Positions 25,565 to 33,852 of a stretch of DNA of 64,000 bases are shown in pieces. This stretch comes from Bacillota bacterium (GTDB lineage: Bacteria > Bacillota > Clostridia > Christensenellales > Aristaeellaceae), in the NCBI GenBank assembly GCA_023411395.1, contig JAEYOV010000007.1, positions 1 to 64,000 of the forward strand. The letters are read 5' to 3'. The notes under the pieces were generated by a model. That model made no database searches and had not been told where the DNA came from. It worked only from the letters and a program-made list of their open reading frames with translations. Position numbers and translations under genes: made by a program. Positions within the stretch are counted from its first letter, which is position 1; every line of letters begins with the position of its first letter.

Positions 25565-27076
25565 CTAGTCGGCTTTTTCCAGGATTGCCGCCGTCCATTT
25601 TGTAATAGGCAGGCGGCAGGAAGGCGGAAGGATTTCCTCTTTGACCAGCTTGCAGTTCCAGACATCGTACACAGTGGCTTTATAGCGGGCGTTTTTTCTA
25701 TCCTTAGCGCTCCAGTCCCCCACCCACAGGGATTTGCCCGGCATGTCATCCCGCATGAACACCAGGTAAAAATCCGTCCCCTTTTTCAGCGTGTAATAAT
25801 GCTGGGAGTCGCTGTTGACAGGATCCCGCTCCATCTGCTCAAAGGGGCATTTGGCTATGAGCTCTTTCATAAATTTCAGCCGTCTTGCACTCTCGCCGGT
25901 CATATCCCCGCCGTACGCCCAGAATATGTCCCGGTTGTTTTCCCTGATATACGCTTCCCCGTGGGTGGCGTAACCGCCGGCCATGGCGCTGCGCCAGTGG
26001 CGCTCCAGCTCCACCTCGCCCGAGCTGTTGCCCCATTCGTCGGGCAGGTTGCCCTCGTACTGGTATTCGTCATTGATCACGGGCTTGCCATACGCTTTTT
26101 TGAGCTCCAGCATCAGCGTATACGTATCAGGGTGCTGATAGCTTACATGGGTCAAAAAGGGCCGGTCCGGATAGATGCGTCCAAAGGCAATATTGTGGCA
26201 GGAGATGGGATGGTGGTAAGGATCTCTTGCCTTGACAAATTCCCCGATCACATCCCAGTCGCGGCGGTCATAATCCACCACCATGCCGCGCTTGTCCGGC
26301 AGCATCTTGATGTCGTATTCGTTGGCCAGGCTCCACCACACGTTTCGGAAGGAGGATAGCCTGGCGATGATATACTTCAAATAGAACAGGGCGTCATCTT
26401 CGTCCATCCCGGCGTCCAAATCCCAATGGCCAAAGTCGTACGGATGGAACAGGATCACATCGGCGATGATATCACGCTGCTCAAGCTCTCTTAATCTGTC
26501 CTCGAACTCCCGAAAGTAGGCGGGATTGGGACGCTTGAAATCGAAATTCCGGGGTTCCCCCTCAAATGGATAACAGGGTGGTTCATAACTGACGTCGATG
26601 CGCCCAAAGTTGCCGGTATAGTGCTTGGGGAAAAAGAGCATGCGGATTTTGTTAAAACCGTAATCGCAAAAGGATTGCAGCGTTTTCGCCCGTACATCCT
26701 CAGGCCGGTGGTGCCATACGTAAGCCGTGGTGCCCATAACAAAAAAGCGGGTCCCATCCATATAACGGAAGTGCATTCCATCCGCCACGACAGGCCCGTG
26801 ATTGTCAGGCGATGGCTCCACCGCTTCAAAATCGGCCTCGACATTGTTCAGGGATGACAAATTAGACCGGGTTATAAGATGATACAGGCCCTTTTCCTCT
26901 GGCATATAGCGCAGGACGAAACGGTTCCCGCCATCATAAAAGCCTTCCATGTGCTTCTCCCCCTGGGGACCTGATACAACTGCCCTTATGCTTATTTCAG
27001 AATAGGGGTTTGAGCATCCGCTTACGTCCGCATGCAGCGTTAGCTCAAATATGTTCCATACCTTCACCTCGAGCAT
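25565..27076 (-). CDS. DUF5060/DUF4038/DUF5605 glycoside hydrolase (apiosidase-like superfamily)
   Basis: A 503-residue cytoplasmic protein. The N-terminal ~90 residues form a DUF5060 beta-sandwich (VWNIFELTLHADVS at the start). The middle is a DUF4038-like TIM barrel with FFVMGTTAYVWHHRP, likely acid/base Glu in NVWWSLANEYD (about 255) and a nucleophile-like Glu in PVINDEYQYEGN (about 328). The C-terminal ~80 residues match DUF5605. It is distinct from the GH140-type enzyme at 22851 and may act on a different linkage of the same glycan. It starts at an ATG preceded by GAGG and is co-oriented with the LacI gene. Confidence 0.82.
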   Translation of the reverse strand: MLEVKVWNIFELTLHADVSGCSNPYSEISIRAVVSGPQGEKHMEGFYDGGNRFVLRYMPEEKGLYHLITRSNLSSLNNVEADFEAVEPSPDNHGPVVADGMHFRYMDGTRFFVMGTTAYVWHHRPEDVRAKTLQSFCDYGFNKIRMLFFPKHYTGNFGRIDVSYEPPCYPFEGEPRNFDFKRPNPAYFREFEDRLRELEQRDIIADVILFHPYDFGHWDLDAGMDEDDALFYLKYIIARLSSFRNVWWSLANEYDIKMLPDKRGMVVDYDRRDWDVIGEFVKARDPYHHPISCHNIAFGRIYPDRPFLTHVSYQHPDTYTLMLELKKAYGKPVINDEYQYEGNLPDEWGNSSGEVELERHWRSAMAGGYATHGEAYIRENNRDIFWAYGGDMTGESARRLKFMKELIAKCPFEQMERDPVNSDSQHYYTLKKGTDFYLVFMRDDMPGKSLWVGDWSAKDRKNARYKATVYDVWNCKLVKEEILPPSCRLPITKWTAAILEKAD

Positions 27077-27161
27077 ATCCCAACCTCATTTCCATTACCC
27101 ATGGATTCGTGCCGGACGGCAACCGTCCTTTTTCCTTGGGCGGTAAATTATTCAGGCATTG

Positions 27162-27189
27162 TTTATAACATTTTAGCATTCATTTTGAA
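27162..27189 (-). promoter_or_regulatory. Probable promoter of the DUF5060 glycosidase-LacI unit
   Basis: On the minus strand TTCAAA (27184-27189) and TATAAA (27162-27167) are 16 bp apart, about 85 bp before the glycosidase start. Confidence 0.4.
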
Positions 27190-27413
27190 TAAGCACAAGA
27201 GTATACATCCGGGTTTCCGACAGGATATCTGCATCAGTTCAATCTAAAAATGCTCCAGCCGGGCATGCGATGCGGGAATGCATCGCTTTCCCATCGGCGA
27301 TTTGCGTTTCCTGCAGCACTGCCTCAAAAAGCGCCTTGATATTTTCAGGGGCGATATCGGGCAGTATGGCGATATGGCGCCGTGGCCTTTTCGTGTTATC
27401 AGCGTACCGTCAC
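27190..27413 (-). other. Intergenic region, possible decayed coding remnant
   Basis: No complete gene. On the minus strand about 27245-27410 reads openly as a protein C-terminus (containing HIAILPDIAPENIKALF) but begins right after a stop codon and has no start or ribosome site. It lies directly after the sortase gene. I read it as either a remnant of a lost gene or chance. Confidence 0.25.
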
Positions 27414-28253
27414 TTAATCTTCCGCTTTTATCAGTATCCCATGAACAACAAAGTAGTCTTTGTCAGAATTCTCCCTGCAGGTGACCAGCGTGATGATCTG
27501 GCTGTCTGCTGTGAGAATGGCAGAGCCTGCGCTGATGACCGACCGGTTTGCTATCACATTCAAAAAAATTTGCTTTTCTTCCATCGTCATGTGCTGAAAT
27601 CCACGCACATCCGTGCCCTGCCTGCATGTGTATGCCGAGAAAACATAAAATATTTTCTTTTCATATAGGCCTGTGAGGACAATTTTCCGGTGCTTGCTGG
27701 TAAAAGCGGTTTTTCTGTACTGCAACAGCTCGTGGAACATACTTCCATCCTTCATATTGTGGCCATATAAAACGAGATTGAAGTCGCTCAGATCCGCAGC
27801 ATTTTTACTATCCTTGAAAATTGCGCCGCTTGCATTTTTCCTCTTCAAAAATGTATGCTTTTCATAATACGTGTTATCCTTTCCCCGAACAACAGGGTAT
27901 TGAATCACGGTGCCGTCAATCTCTATGTATCCCACCGCATCCTTGTTCTGTGCTTTTAGGGAACGCATTTGCCGGCTGTAATAAACGGGAGGCGTCACGA
28001 CAGGCCTGGCCGGCGAAGCCGCAGGGAGCGGTACAGCAGTGTTTTCAGGGGTGCAAGCAGGCTCGGTGGTTTGCATGTACGCACCATCCATTTGATGCGC
28101 AATTTCCGCATACTCCGTGGCGGCCGAGCGGTATTCCAATAGCCTGAACAAGAAACCGGATATTGACAAGAGCAAGACGGAGGATAACACAAGGACAAGC
28201 GCCTTGTACCAGCGGCTAGTATTCCTGCCGCCGGACACCTGGCGCTTTCCCAC
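27414..28253 (-). CDS. srtB: Class B sortase
   Basis: 279 residues with a single N-terminal membrane anchor (ALVLVLSSVLLLSISGFLF, about 18-36), a proline/alanine-rich linker, and a class B sortase domain: DAVGYIEIDGTVIQYPVV, catalytic His in LVLYGHNMKDGSMF (about 164) and catalytic Cys in ITLVTCRENSDKDY (about 258) followed by the active-site Arg. It covalently attaches surface proteins to the cell wall. The only visible candidate substrate is the broken sorting-signal fragment immediately upstream on the same strand, so the pair may have been a sortase-substrate operon before a rearrangement. Confidence 0.92.
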   Translation of the reverse strand: MGKRQVSGGRNTSRWYKALVLVLSSVLLLSISGFLFRLLEYRSAATEYAEIAHQMDGAYMQTTEPACTPENTAVPLPAASPARPVVTPPVYYSRQMRSLKAQNKDAVGYIEIDGTVIQYPVVRGKDNTYYEKHTFLKRKNASGAIFKDSKNAADLSDFNLVLYGHNMKDGSMFHELLQYRKTAFTSKHRKIVLTGLYEKKIFYVFSAYTCRQGTDVRGFQHMTMEEKQIFLNVIANRSVISAGSAILTADSQIITLVTCRENSDKDYFVVHGILIKAED

Positions 28254-28340
28254 TGGGTAATATCCGCTATGAACAAATCTCTTTCGTTGATTCCTGATGA
28301 CTTGTTCCCTCCATCAGGGTAGGATATTTGATAAACACGA

Positions 28341-28530
28341 TTACCTGGGCGCCAGCTTTTTTCTGATCAGTATCAGCGCGGCAAGGCAAAGTACAATCAG
28401 TGTGCCAAACAGGACCAGCGCGTCGTTATCTCCTGTCACAGGCATCTCATCCTGCACCACGAAGTCCGCCTGAGCCTGGCCGTCTGTGTAGTGGAAAATC
28501 AGGGTGTAGGTGCCCGGTATCAGCGTATGG
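28341..28530 (-). pseudogene. C-terminal remnant of an LPxTG-type surface protein
   Basis: The last ~60 codons read as a beta-rich tail (GTYTLIFHYTDGQAQADF), then a sorting motif MPVTGD, a hydrophobic span (ALVLFGTLIVLCLAALILI) and RKK at the end. This is a complete cell-wall sorting signal. Upstream of about 28530 the similarity stops because the sequence becomes the opposite-strand binding-protein gene. The frame stays open into that gene by chance, but no signal peptide or start is present. I interpret it as the 3' end of a sortase substrate whose 5' part was deleted. Confidence 0.7.
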
Positions 28531-30656
28531 CAACCATTGGAGATACGGTATATATCCTGTGCGGGAAAGAGATATTTGCCTATACGGCAGGGCAGGAAAA
28601 GCCGGTACTGGCGGCCTCCGGCCTGGAATCCGGCTATTACGCCAATTATGACGAGGCTAAATCGATCCTGGGGGATAAGGCAGATACAATGATTTTCGCT
28701 TTGGTCAGCAGCAAAGATACGGTCCATGGCCTGAACTGGCTGAATGGCAAGCTGTTCCCGCTGACATTTGACAATGGAAATGCGGTATTAGGCACTCCGA
28801 TTCAGCTTGACTTAACGGGCCTTGCGCAATCCAATGATGGGAAGGCAGTTATCAAGGAGGTTTACAGGCTTGGAATTTCGGGAAATAGATTGTACGCCAT
28901 GTTCCGCGATAACGACGCGGATGAAAAGCCTGTACTCGCCGGCTTTGACCTGACGACCGGGTCGAAACAGGTGCTTGATATCCCCGGCGCGCAGGATATG
29001 ACACCCTATAAGGATGGCAAACTGCTGGTGAGAATCTTCGATGCCAAAAAAACGGATAAACCGGCCCTGGCGATAGCTGATCCCGCGGACAACTCCGTTT
29101 CTGTCAAGGTGACCTTTGGGGATGCGAATGAGTTCGGCTTTGTATACCAGCAGGAAACCGATACACTGTATTATGCCACCACCAGCAAATTGATGGCTAT
29201 GCATGGTTTTGGCAACGCAGCCCAAATCGCTTATATGCCCGCAGGCAACATGGACAACAACGCCGGGGCCTTAAGCGCCGCATTGCTGTCTGGCAGCCTG
29301 TATGTGCTCAACACACCGGACGGTTTGATTGTGCGCGATACCAATTCAAAAGGTACCCCTACAGGAACATTGTCCGTCTATGGCGGACAGCTGGAGCCTG
29401 CCGCCTCAACCTTTACCCAGAAATATCCGCAGACGCCTGTCACCTATAACGATGATGTAGACTATACGAGTACGGATACGCTTGTGCAAACCATGGTTTC
29501 CGGCGACAATTCCTATGATATCTATAGTTTGCTCATACAATATCAGGATCTTCAAAACCTGATCAAAAAGGGTTATTGCCAAGACCTGTCCGCTTCACCC
29601 GAGATTGGGACGGAGATTGCGAGCATGTATCCGTTTATTCAGGATACCGTTTCTAGGGACGGCAAGGTCTATGCCGTACCGGTGTTTATGAACAGTCGTG
29701 GCCTTTGCATGATGCCCGACGTATGGGAGGAGGCAGGGCTGAATGACAAAGTTCCAAGTTCCTTTATGGGGCTATTGGACTTTCTCGCCTGGTGGTCAGA
29801 GGAAGGCCAGGATGAGCACCCGGATGTGCAATTGTTGCAGGATGTTACGGATTATGGCGAAACCCTGTTCAAGATAACGATGAGCCAGTATGTATACGGT
29901 TGCCAGGCGGAAAAACGGGAACTAAACTTTGACACACCGCTGTTCCGTACGATGATGCAGGCCTTGGAAAAAGTGGATGTTGATAGGCTTAACAAAACAA
30001 TCACAAGCAATTCAAGGCAGAATGACAGGGACGCCAATGCACTGCTTATAGATTACGGCGATTGGATCAGCGCAAGTGCCATGGTGCGGAACCGTTCCAA
30101 TGCCGAGCCGTTGATCCTCCCCATGGAAGAAGGCGGACCAAAGCACATCCCCGTATTCATACAGGTGCTTTTCATCAATCCCCTCACACGGAATATGGAT
30201 CTTGCGCTCAAGTATCTGGAAAATACGCTGGAGAACATGAATCCCGACCAGCATGTCATGATGTCTCCCAATGACAATGAGCCTGTTCCATTACCAGGGA
30301 ATGAGCAGTTGGTGGCAGGGTGGCAGGAGGAATTGGATAAGCAGCAGAAATTGCTGAAAAAGGCCAAGCCTGAAGATAAAAAGGATATCGAAACCAATAT
30401 ACAGTGGTATGAGGATATGCTTGCGAAAAAAGATCACTTTCTCTGGAGTGTCTCCGCGGAGACGATTGCAAGGTACCGTGAGCTCGCACCCCTGTGTTTT
30501 ACCGCCACCGCGAATCTGTTGAACTATAAGGCCCAGGACGGCACCTCGGAAATCAATACGCTGATTGAGCGTTACCGCCAAAAAAAGATGTCTCTGGATC
30601 AGTTCATAACGGAAGCGGACAACAAGATCCGGATGATTTTGCTGGAACGCCAGTAG
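28491..30656 (+). CDS. Large extracellular solute-binding protein, 5'-truncated
   Basis: The open frame encodes 721 residues. From about residue 13 on (MATIGDTVYILCGKEIFAY) it has a beta-propeller-like N-terminal region, then from about 300 a family-1 binding-protein domain (ASTFTQKYPQTPVTYNDD, VYAVPVFMNSRGLCMMP). Proteins of this type normally begin with a signal peptide. Here the first codons are the antisense of a sorting-signal gene and there is no ribosome site. So the 5' end has been lost and the product is probably not exported. The 3' end is intact and followed by a terminator. It may be a pseudogene or an assembly joint. Confidence 0.65.
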   Translation: MENQGVGARYQRMATIGDTVYILCGKEIFAYTAGQEKPVLAASGLESGYYANYDEAKSILGDKADTMIFALVSSKDTVHGLNWLNGKLFPLTFDNGNAVLGTPIQLDLTGLAQSNDGKAVIKEVYRLGISGNRLYAMFRDNDADEKPVLAGFDLTTGSKQVLDIPGAQDMTPYKDGKLLVRIFDAKKTDKPALAIADPADNSVSVKVTFGDANEFGFVYQQETDTLYYATTSKLMAMHGFGNAAQIAYMPAGNMDNNAGALSAALLSGSLYVLNTPDGLIVRDTNSKGTPTGTLSVYGGQLEPAASTFTQKYPQTPVTYNDDVDYTSTDTLVQTMVSGDNSYDIYSLLIQYQDLQNLIKKGYCQDLSASPEIGTEIASMYPFIQDTVSRDGKVYAVPVFMNSRGLCMMPDVWEEAGLNDKVPSSFMGLLDFLAWWSEEGQDEHPDVQLLQDVTDYGETLFKITMSQYVYGCQAEKRELNFDTPLFRTMMQALEKVDVDRLNKTITSNSRQNDRDANALLIDYGDWISASAMVRNRSNAEPLILPMEEGGPKHIPVFIQVLFINPLTRNMDLALKYLENTLENMNPDQHVMMSPNDNEPVPLPGNEQLVAGWQEELDKQQKLLKKAKPEDKKDIETNIQWYEDMLAKKDHFLWSVSAETIARYRELAPLCFTATANLLNYKAQDGTSEINTLIERYRQKKMSLDQFITEADNKIRMILLERQ

Positions 30657-30782
30657 ATTGGCACAGGGGAAATTTGTAATGAAAAATACATAAGAAAGGG
30701 TTAAATGGTGATAATGACACGGACTATGCAAGCGATCGGCAACGAGGGGAAATACGATACGAAAACATAGATTGCAAAGAAG

Positions 30783-30813
30783 AAAGGGGGGGCGAAGTCC
30801 CTCCCTTTTTTCT
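30783..30813 (+). terminator. Rho-independent terminator of the binding-protein gene
   Basis: AAAGGGGGGG pairs with CCCTCCCTTT around GCGAAGT, followed by TTTTTTCT, 127 bp after the stop codon. Between stop and hairpin I see no gene. Confidence 0.75.
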
Positions 30814-31025
30814 GCGTCCTCATTTCCTTGTCTGTAGTCCGAAAACACCACCATTCGGGGGAAGCCTTCAGCCGCAGCATGGCGTCAAGGGCATGCTTAT
30901 ATGTGTGCTGTTTTGCTTGGGATCCTGCATGCACAAATGCACTGCCGTGGTTTTGAATGCTCTTGGCAGCGCCAGTATATTGGGGCTTTCTCCCACATGC
31001 CATATCAAGCCTCATTTTGCAGACA
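30814..31025. other. Intergenic region, no gene seen
   Basis: No coding frame with a credible start, no promoter I can support. Bounded by the terminator of the binding-protein gene and the terminator of the tRNA gene. Confidence 0.4.
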
Positions 31026-31057
31026 AAGAAAAAAACCTGCCGCACATTTGGCAAGTC
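31026..31057 (-). terminator. Terminator of the tRNA-Arg gene
   Basis: On the minus strand GACTTGCC pairs with GGCAGGTT around AAATGTGC, followed by TTTTTTCTTT, 27 bp after the tRNA 3' end. Confidence 0.7.
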
Positions 31058-31084
31058 TTTTTCCTAAACCAATGTCCTTTTCTT

Positions 31085-31161
31085 TGGCGTTCCCGGCGGG
31101 ATTCGAACCCACGGCCTTCCGCTTAGGAGGCGGACGCTCTATCCTGCTGAGCTACGAGAAC
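31085..31161 (-). tRNA. tRNA-Arg (anticodon CCT)
   Basis: The minus strand folds as a complete cloverleaf: acceptor GTTCTCG/CGGGAAC, D arm GCTC...GAGC, anticodon stem TCCGC/GCGGA with loop CTCCTAA (anticodon CCT at positions 34-36), T arm GTGGG-TTCGAAT-CCCGC, discriminator G and an encoded CCA (31085-31087). It reads the AGG codon. A terminator follows. tRNA genes are common integration sites, but I see no integrase or att-like duplication nearby. Confidence 0.96.
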
Positions 31162-31295
31162 AAGTAGCGCAAATCATTGTAGCACAGTTGGGCGGGTTTG
31201 ACAAGGTCTTGAACCAAGGGGAATTCGCCTCCCAATATGGCGGAAGGCTCAAAAAACAGTGCCGGCTGTCCGCCGCATAATCCCAAGGGCTGCCT

Positions 31296-31973
31296 TTACA
31301 TCCCTGTCTCCCGGCTAAAGTCCGCCAGCATCCTGTCATACGCTTCGTTCAGATCGTCCGCCAGGCCGAAAAGCCCGGTGGACCCCATCACATACATGTC
31401 CGCGCCGGCATCGTTCAGCCGTTTGAAGGTGCGGGCGTTACAGGCCCCGTCGATCTGGATGAGGTAGCGGTAGCCGTGCTTCTCACGGAAGTTTGCCGCC
31501 TCCTCAATCTTTTCCAGCATCTCGGGTATGAAAGGCTGGCCGGCGTAGCCCACATCCACCGTCATGATGGTAACGATATCCATCCGTCCGAGATAGTGGC
31601 GCGCATAATCAAGGGGGGTGGCCGGGTTCAGAACAACGCCCTTCTGGCAGCCCAGTTGCTCAATGCGGTTGAAAACGCGGAAGGCATCGGTGTTGATGGT
31701 CTCCGCGTGGGGGGAAATGATCTTCGCCCCGGCCCTGGCCATGGGCTCCAGCCAGTCGTTGGGATGGGTGGTCATCAGGTGGGCTTCCATGGGCAGCGCG
31801 GCAACGCGGGAGACGGCCGCCACAATATCGGGGGAGAGGGTGATGTTTTTACAGAAGTGGCCGTCCATCAGGTCGATGTGATAGTAATCGGCCCGGCGGT
31901 TCAGGATGTCAAGCTGCCGGCGGATGTCCAGAAAATCCACACACATCAGGGAAATGGCGAATTGAGGTCTCAT
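31296..31973 (-). CDS. alsE: D-allulose-6-phosphate 3-epimerase
   Basis: 225 residues of the ribulose-phosphate 3-epimerase TIM-barrel family. Details match AlsE over Rpe: ISLMCVDFLDIRRQL at the start, ADYYHIDLMDGHF with the catalytic Asp, HAETINTDAFR, IMTVDVGYAGQPFIPEML, and IDGACNARTF. It interconverts allulose 6-phosphate and fructose 6-phosphate using a divalent metal. It stands alone between the tRNA gene and the flavodoxin-fold reductase. No allose kinase or transporter is visible, so its physiological substrate here could be another ketose phosphate. Confidence 0.88.
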   Translation of the reverse strand: MRPQFAISLMCVDFLDIRRQLDILNRRADYYHIDLMDGHFCKNITLSPDIVAAVSRVAALPMEAHLMTTHPNDWLEPMARAGAKIISPHAETINTDAFRVFNRIEQLGCQKGVVLNPATPLDYARHYLGRMDIVTIMTVDVGYAGQPFIPEMLEKIEEAANFREKHGYRYLIQIDGACNARTFKRLNDAGADMYVMGSTGLFGLADDLNEAYDRMLADFSRETGM

Positions 31974-32056
31974 CGGCGAAAAACTCCTTTATTAAATCAT
32001 TCCATGAATATTTTATCATGATGTACTGAAATACGCCCGGCCCGGCTCGCTATCCT

Positions 32057-32656
32057 TCAGCGCGGGACAAACTTCCTGGCCGCAAGCCGCGCCTGTGCCT
32101 TGGCATTTTCCAGAATGGATTGCGCATCCCGGCCCTGAATATCGATGCCCTCGGCGGATACACGGTCAAACTCCTTCACACCCAGCATCCGGGCGGCGGC
32201 ACGGATGTAGGAAAAGCCCCAGTCCTCTTCGCCGATGGGGCTGCCGGCGGTAGTCAGGTACAAAAGCCTCTGGCCCCGGCACAGCCCCACCGGCTCCCCC
32301 AGCAACGTATAGCGGAAGGTAAGGTTGCGCACAAAGATGTTTTCCACATACACCTTCAATATGGCCGGGAAGGACAAATCCCAATAGGGCGCCGCCACCG
32401 CGATATGGCCGGCCGCGGCAAATTCCCTGGCCCAGCGGAACATGGGATGGCCAAGGTCGCCTTTGTCGACCAGCGATTCCCGAAAGAGCACGTCATCGTG
32501 CAAAAAGGGCAACAGCTTTTCATCCGCAAAGCGCGTTACAGCGATGGCCGCCTGCGGAAAGACAGCCGCATACTCCTCTAAAAAGGCGTCCATCAACTGC
32601 CATGTCCTGGAGACGGACCGGTCCCTTGGGCAGGCATCGATACACAGAAGGCCCAA
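32057..32656 (-). CDS. NAD(P)H-dependent flavodoxin-fold oxidoreductase
   Basis: 199 residues of the FMN-dependent quinone/azo reductase fold (LLCIDACPRDRSVSR at the phosphate-binding N-terminus, HIAVAAPYWDLSFPAILKVYVENIF, then LYLTTAGSPIG). It probably reduces quinones or azo compounds with NAD(P)H in the cytoplasm. The reading frame must begin at the TTG at 32654-32656, with AGGAG just 3 nt upstream; no ATG is available before the conserved N-terminus. It is divergent from the nucleoside transporter operon, 115 bp away. Confidence 0.8.
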   Translation of the reverse strand: MGLLCIDACPRDRSVSRTWQLMDAFLEEYAAVFPQAAIAVTRFADEKLLPFLHDDVLFRESLVDKGDLGHPMFRWAREFAAAGHIAVAAPYWDLSFPAILKVYVENIFVRNLTFRYTLLGEPVGLCRGQRLLYLTTAGSPIGEEDWGFSYIRAAARMLGVKEFDRVSAEGIDIQGRDAQSILENAKAQARLAARKFVPR

Positions 32657-32687
32657 ATTCTCCTATCCCCTTTGCCTTGGAGTATGC

Positions 32688-32693
32688 TATAAT
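32688..32693 (+). promoter_or_regulatory. TATAAT -10 element upstream of the BMP transporter operon
   Basis: A consensus TATAAT lies 79 bp before the binding-protein start. The -35 region at 17 bp (ATCCCC) is poor, so an activator or another start may be involved. Confidence 0.4.
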
Positions 32694-32771
32694 CATTATA
32701 CTGACTCAGGGCGTGCTGCGCAAGCATCCGGAGTCTTTAAGGATAAGCATCCATTTGAAGGAGGATTCATC

Positions 32772-33755
32772 ATGAAACGTATCGCCGCGCTGCTGCTTTC
32801 CCTTATTCTGGCGGTGTCCGCCTTCCCGGCGCTTGCCCTTGCAGCGGAGCCCGTAACCGTGACCGCCGTGGTGGCCGGCGGCCTGGGCGACCGTTCCTTT
32901 TACGACTCCGCCTATGAAGGCTTGCAGATGCTGATTGCAGAATACGGCGTGGACGGCAGGGTCATCGAGTGCAAAGAGGACGCTTCGCTGTTCACCGCCC
33001 AGTTGATCTCCGCCGCCGAGGTCAGCGATTATGTGGTGGCCGTGGGCTGGCAGTTTTACGACGGGTTGCAGGAAGTGGCCCCCGCCATGCCTGATGTGAA
33101 GTTCATTTATGTGGATCAGGAGCTGGAGGGCATCCCGAACCTGCTGAGCATCCCCTACACCGCCAACGAGGGTTCCTTCCTGGTGGGCTATGTGGCGGGA
33201 AAGCTGTCCAGGACCCACAAGGTGGGCGCCGTGGGCGGCATGGATGACCCGGTGATCAACGATTTCCTGGTGGGCTACCGCCAGGGCGCCCGGTACGCCA
33301 ACTCCGCCACGGGTGTGGAGTTCCTTTACGCCGGGGATTACGAAGACCCCTCCAAGGGCAAGGAATGCGCCTTGACGCTGTTTGGCAGGGGCTGCGACAT
33401 TGTGTTCGCCGTAGCCGGCAAAACCGGCGAGGGCGTGTTTGAAGCCGCCAGGGATGCAAGCAAGTATGCCATCGGCGTGGATGCCGACCAGAAATACATC
33501 AATCCCGACGTCATCATCGCTTCCATGAAAAAGAACGTGGGCCTGTCCATCTATACCGCCATCAGGGGCGATATGGTGGACGGCGTCTGGAACGGCGGCA
33601 CCGCCTGGGTTGCCGATATGAAAAGCGGGTTTATAGACATCGGCTACGGCACCCCCGACATGGTGCAGCAGGTGTCGGACGAGCTCAAGGCCGAAGTGGA
33701 AACCATCAAGCAAATGATTATCAAAAAGGAGATCATTGTGAATACCACACGGTGA
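32772..33755 (+). CDS. BMP-family nucleoside/lipoprotein-type substrate-binding protein
   Basis: 327 residues of the BMP/PnrA family: after a type I signal peptide (ALLLSLILAVSAFPALALAAEP, no lipobox Cys) comes TAVVAGGLGDRSFYDSAYEG, followed by VAVGWQFYDGLQEVAPAMPDVKFIYVD, GGMDDPVINDFLVGYRQGARYA and VGVDADQKYINPDVIIASM-type blocks. BMP proteins bind purine nucleosides or related compounds for Nup/Bmp ABC importers. The ATG at 32772 has GAAGGAGG upstream. The ATPase and two permeases follow on the same strand, interrupted by a short repeat. Confidence 0.92.
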   Translation: MKRIAALLLSLILAVSAFPALALAAEPVTVTAVVAGGLGDRSFYDSAYEGLQMLIAEYGVDGRVIECKEDASLFTAQLISAAEVSDYVVAVGWQFYDGLQEVAPAMPDVKFIYVDQELEGIPNLLSIPYTANEGSFLVGYVAGKLSRTHKVGAVGGMDDPVINDFLVGYRQGARYANSATGVEFLYAGDYEDPSKGKECALTLFGRGCDIVFAVAGKTGEGVFEAARDASKYAIGVDADQKYINPDVIIASMKKNVGLSIYTAIRGDMVDGVWNGGTAWVADMKSGFIDIGYGTPDMVQQVSDELKAEVETIKQMIIKKEIIVNTTR

Positions 33756-33806
33756 CCAGAGGGCTTTGCCCTCTGGACTCCCACCAAAGGGACAAAGCCC
33801 CTTTGG
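33756..33806. repeat. Tandem hairpin repeat between binding-protein and ATPase genes
   Basis: CCAGAGGGC-TTT-GCCCTCTGG (33756-33776) and CCAAAGGG/CCCTTTGG (33784-33806) form two consecutive perfect stems. Related CCAAAGGG/CCCTTTGG stems occur at 37635-37664, 43540-43566 and 43739-43761, so this is a dispersed element of the genome. Its position between the binding protein and the membrane components may also modulate expression. Confidence 0.75.
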
Positions 33807-33852
33807 AAACCCCATATTGAGAACGATATTTTCCGAGAAGAGGAGTATGGCC

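Noticed and set aside
31085..31161. Integration site at tRNA-Arg
   Set aside because: No integrase gene and no duplicated tRNA 3' end seen in the window.
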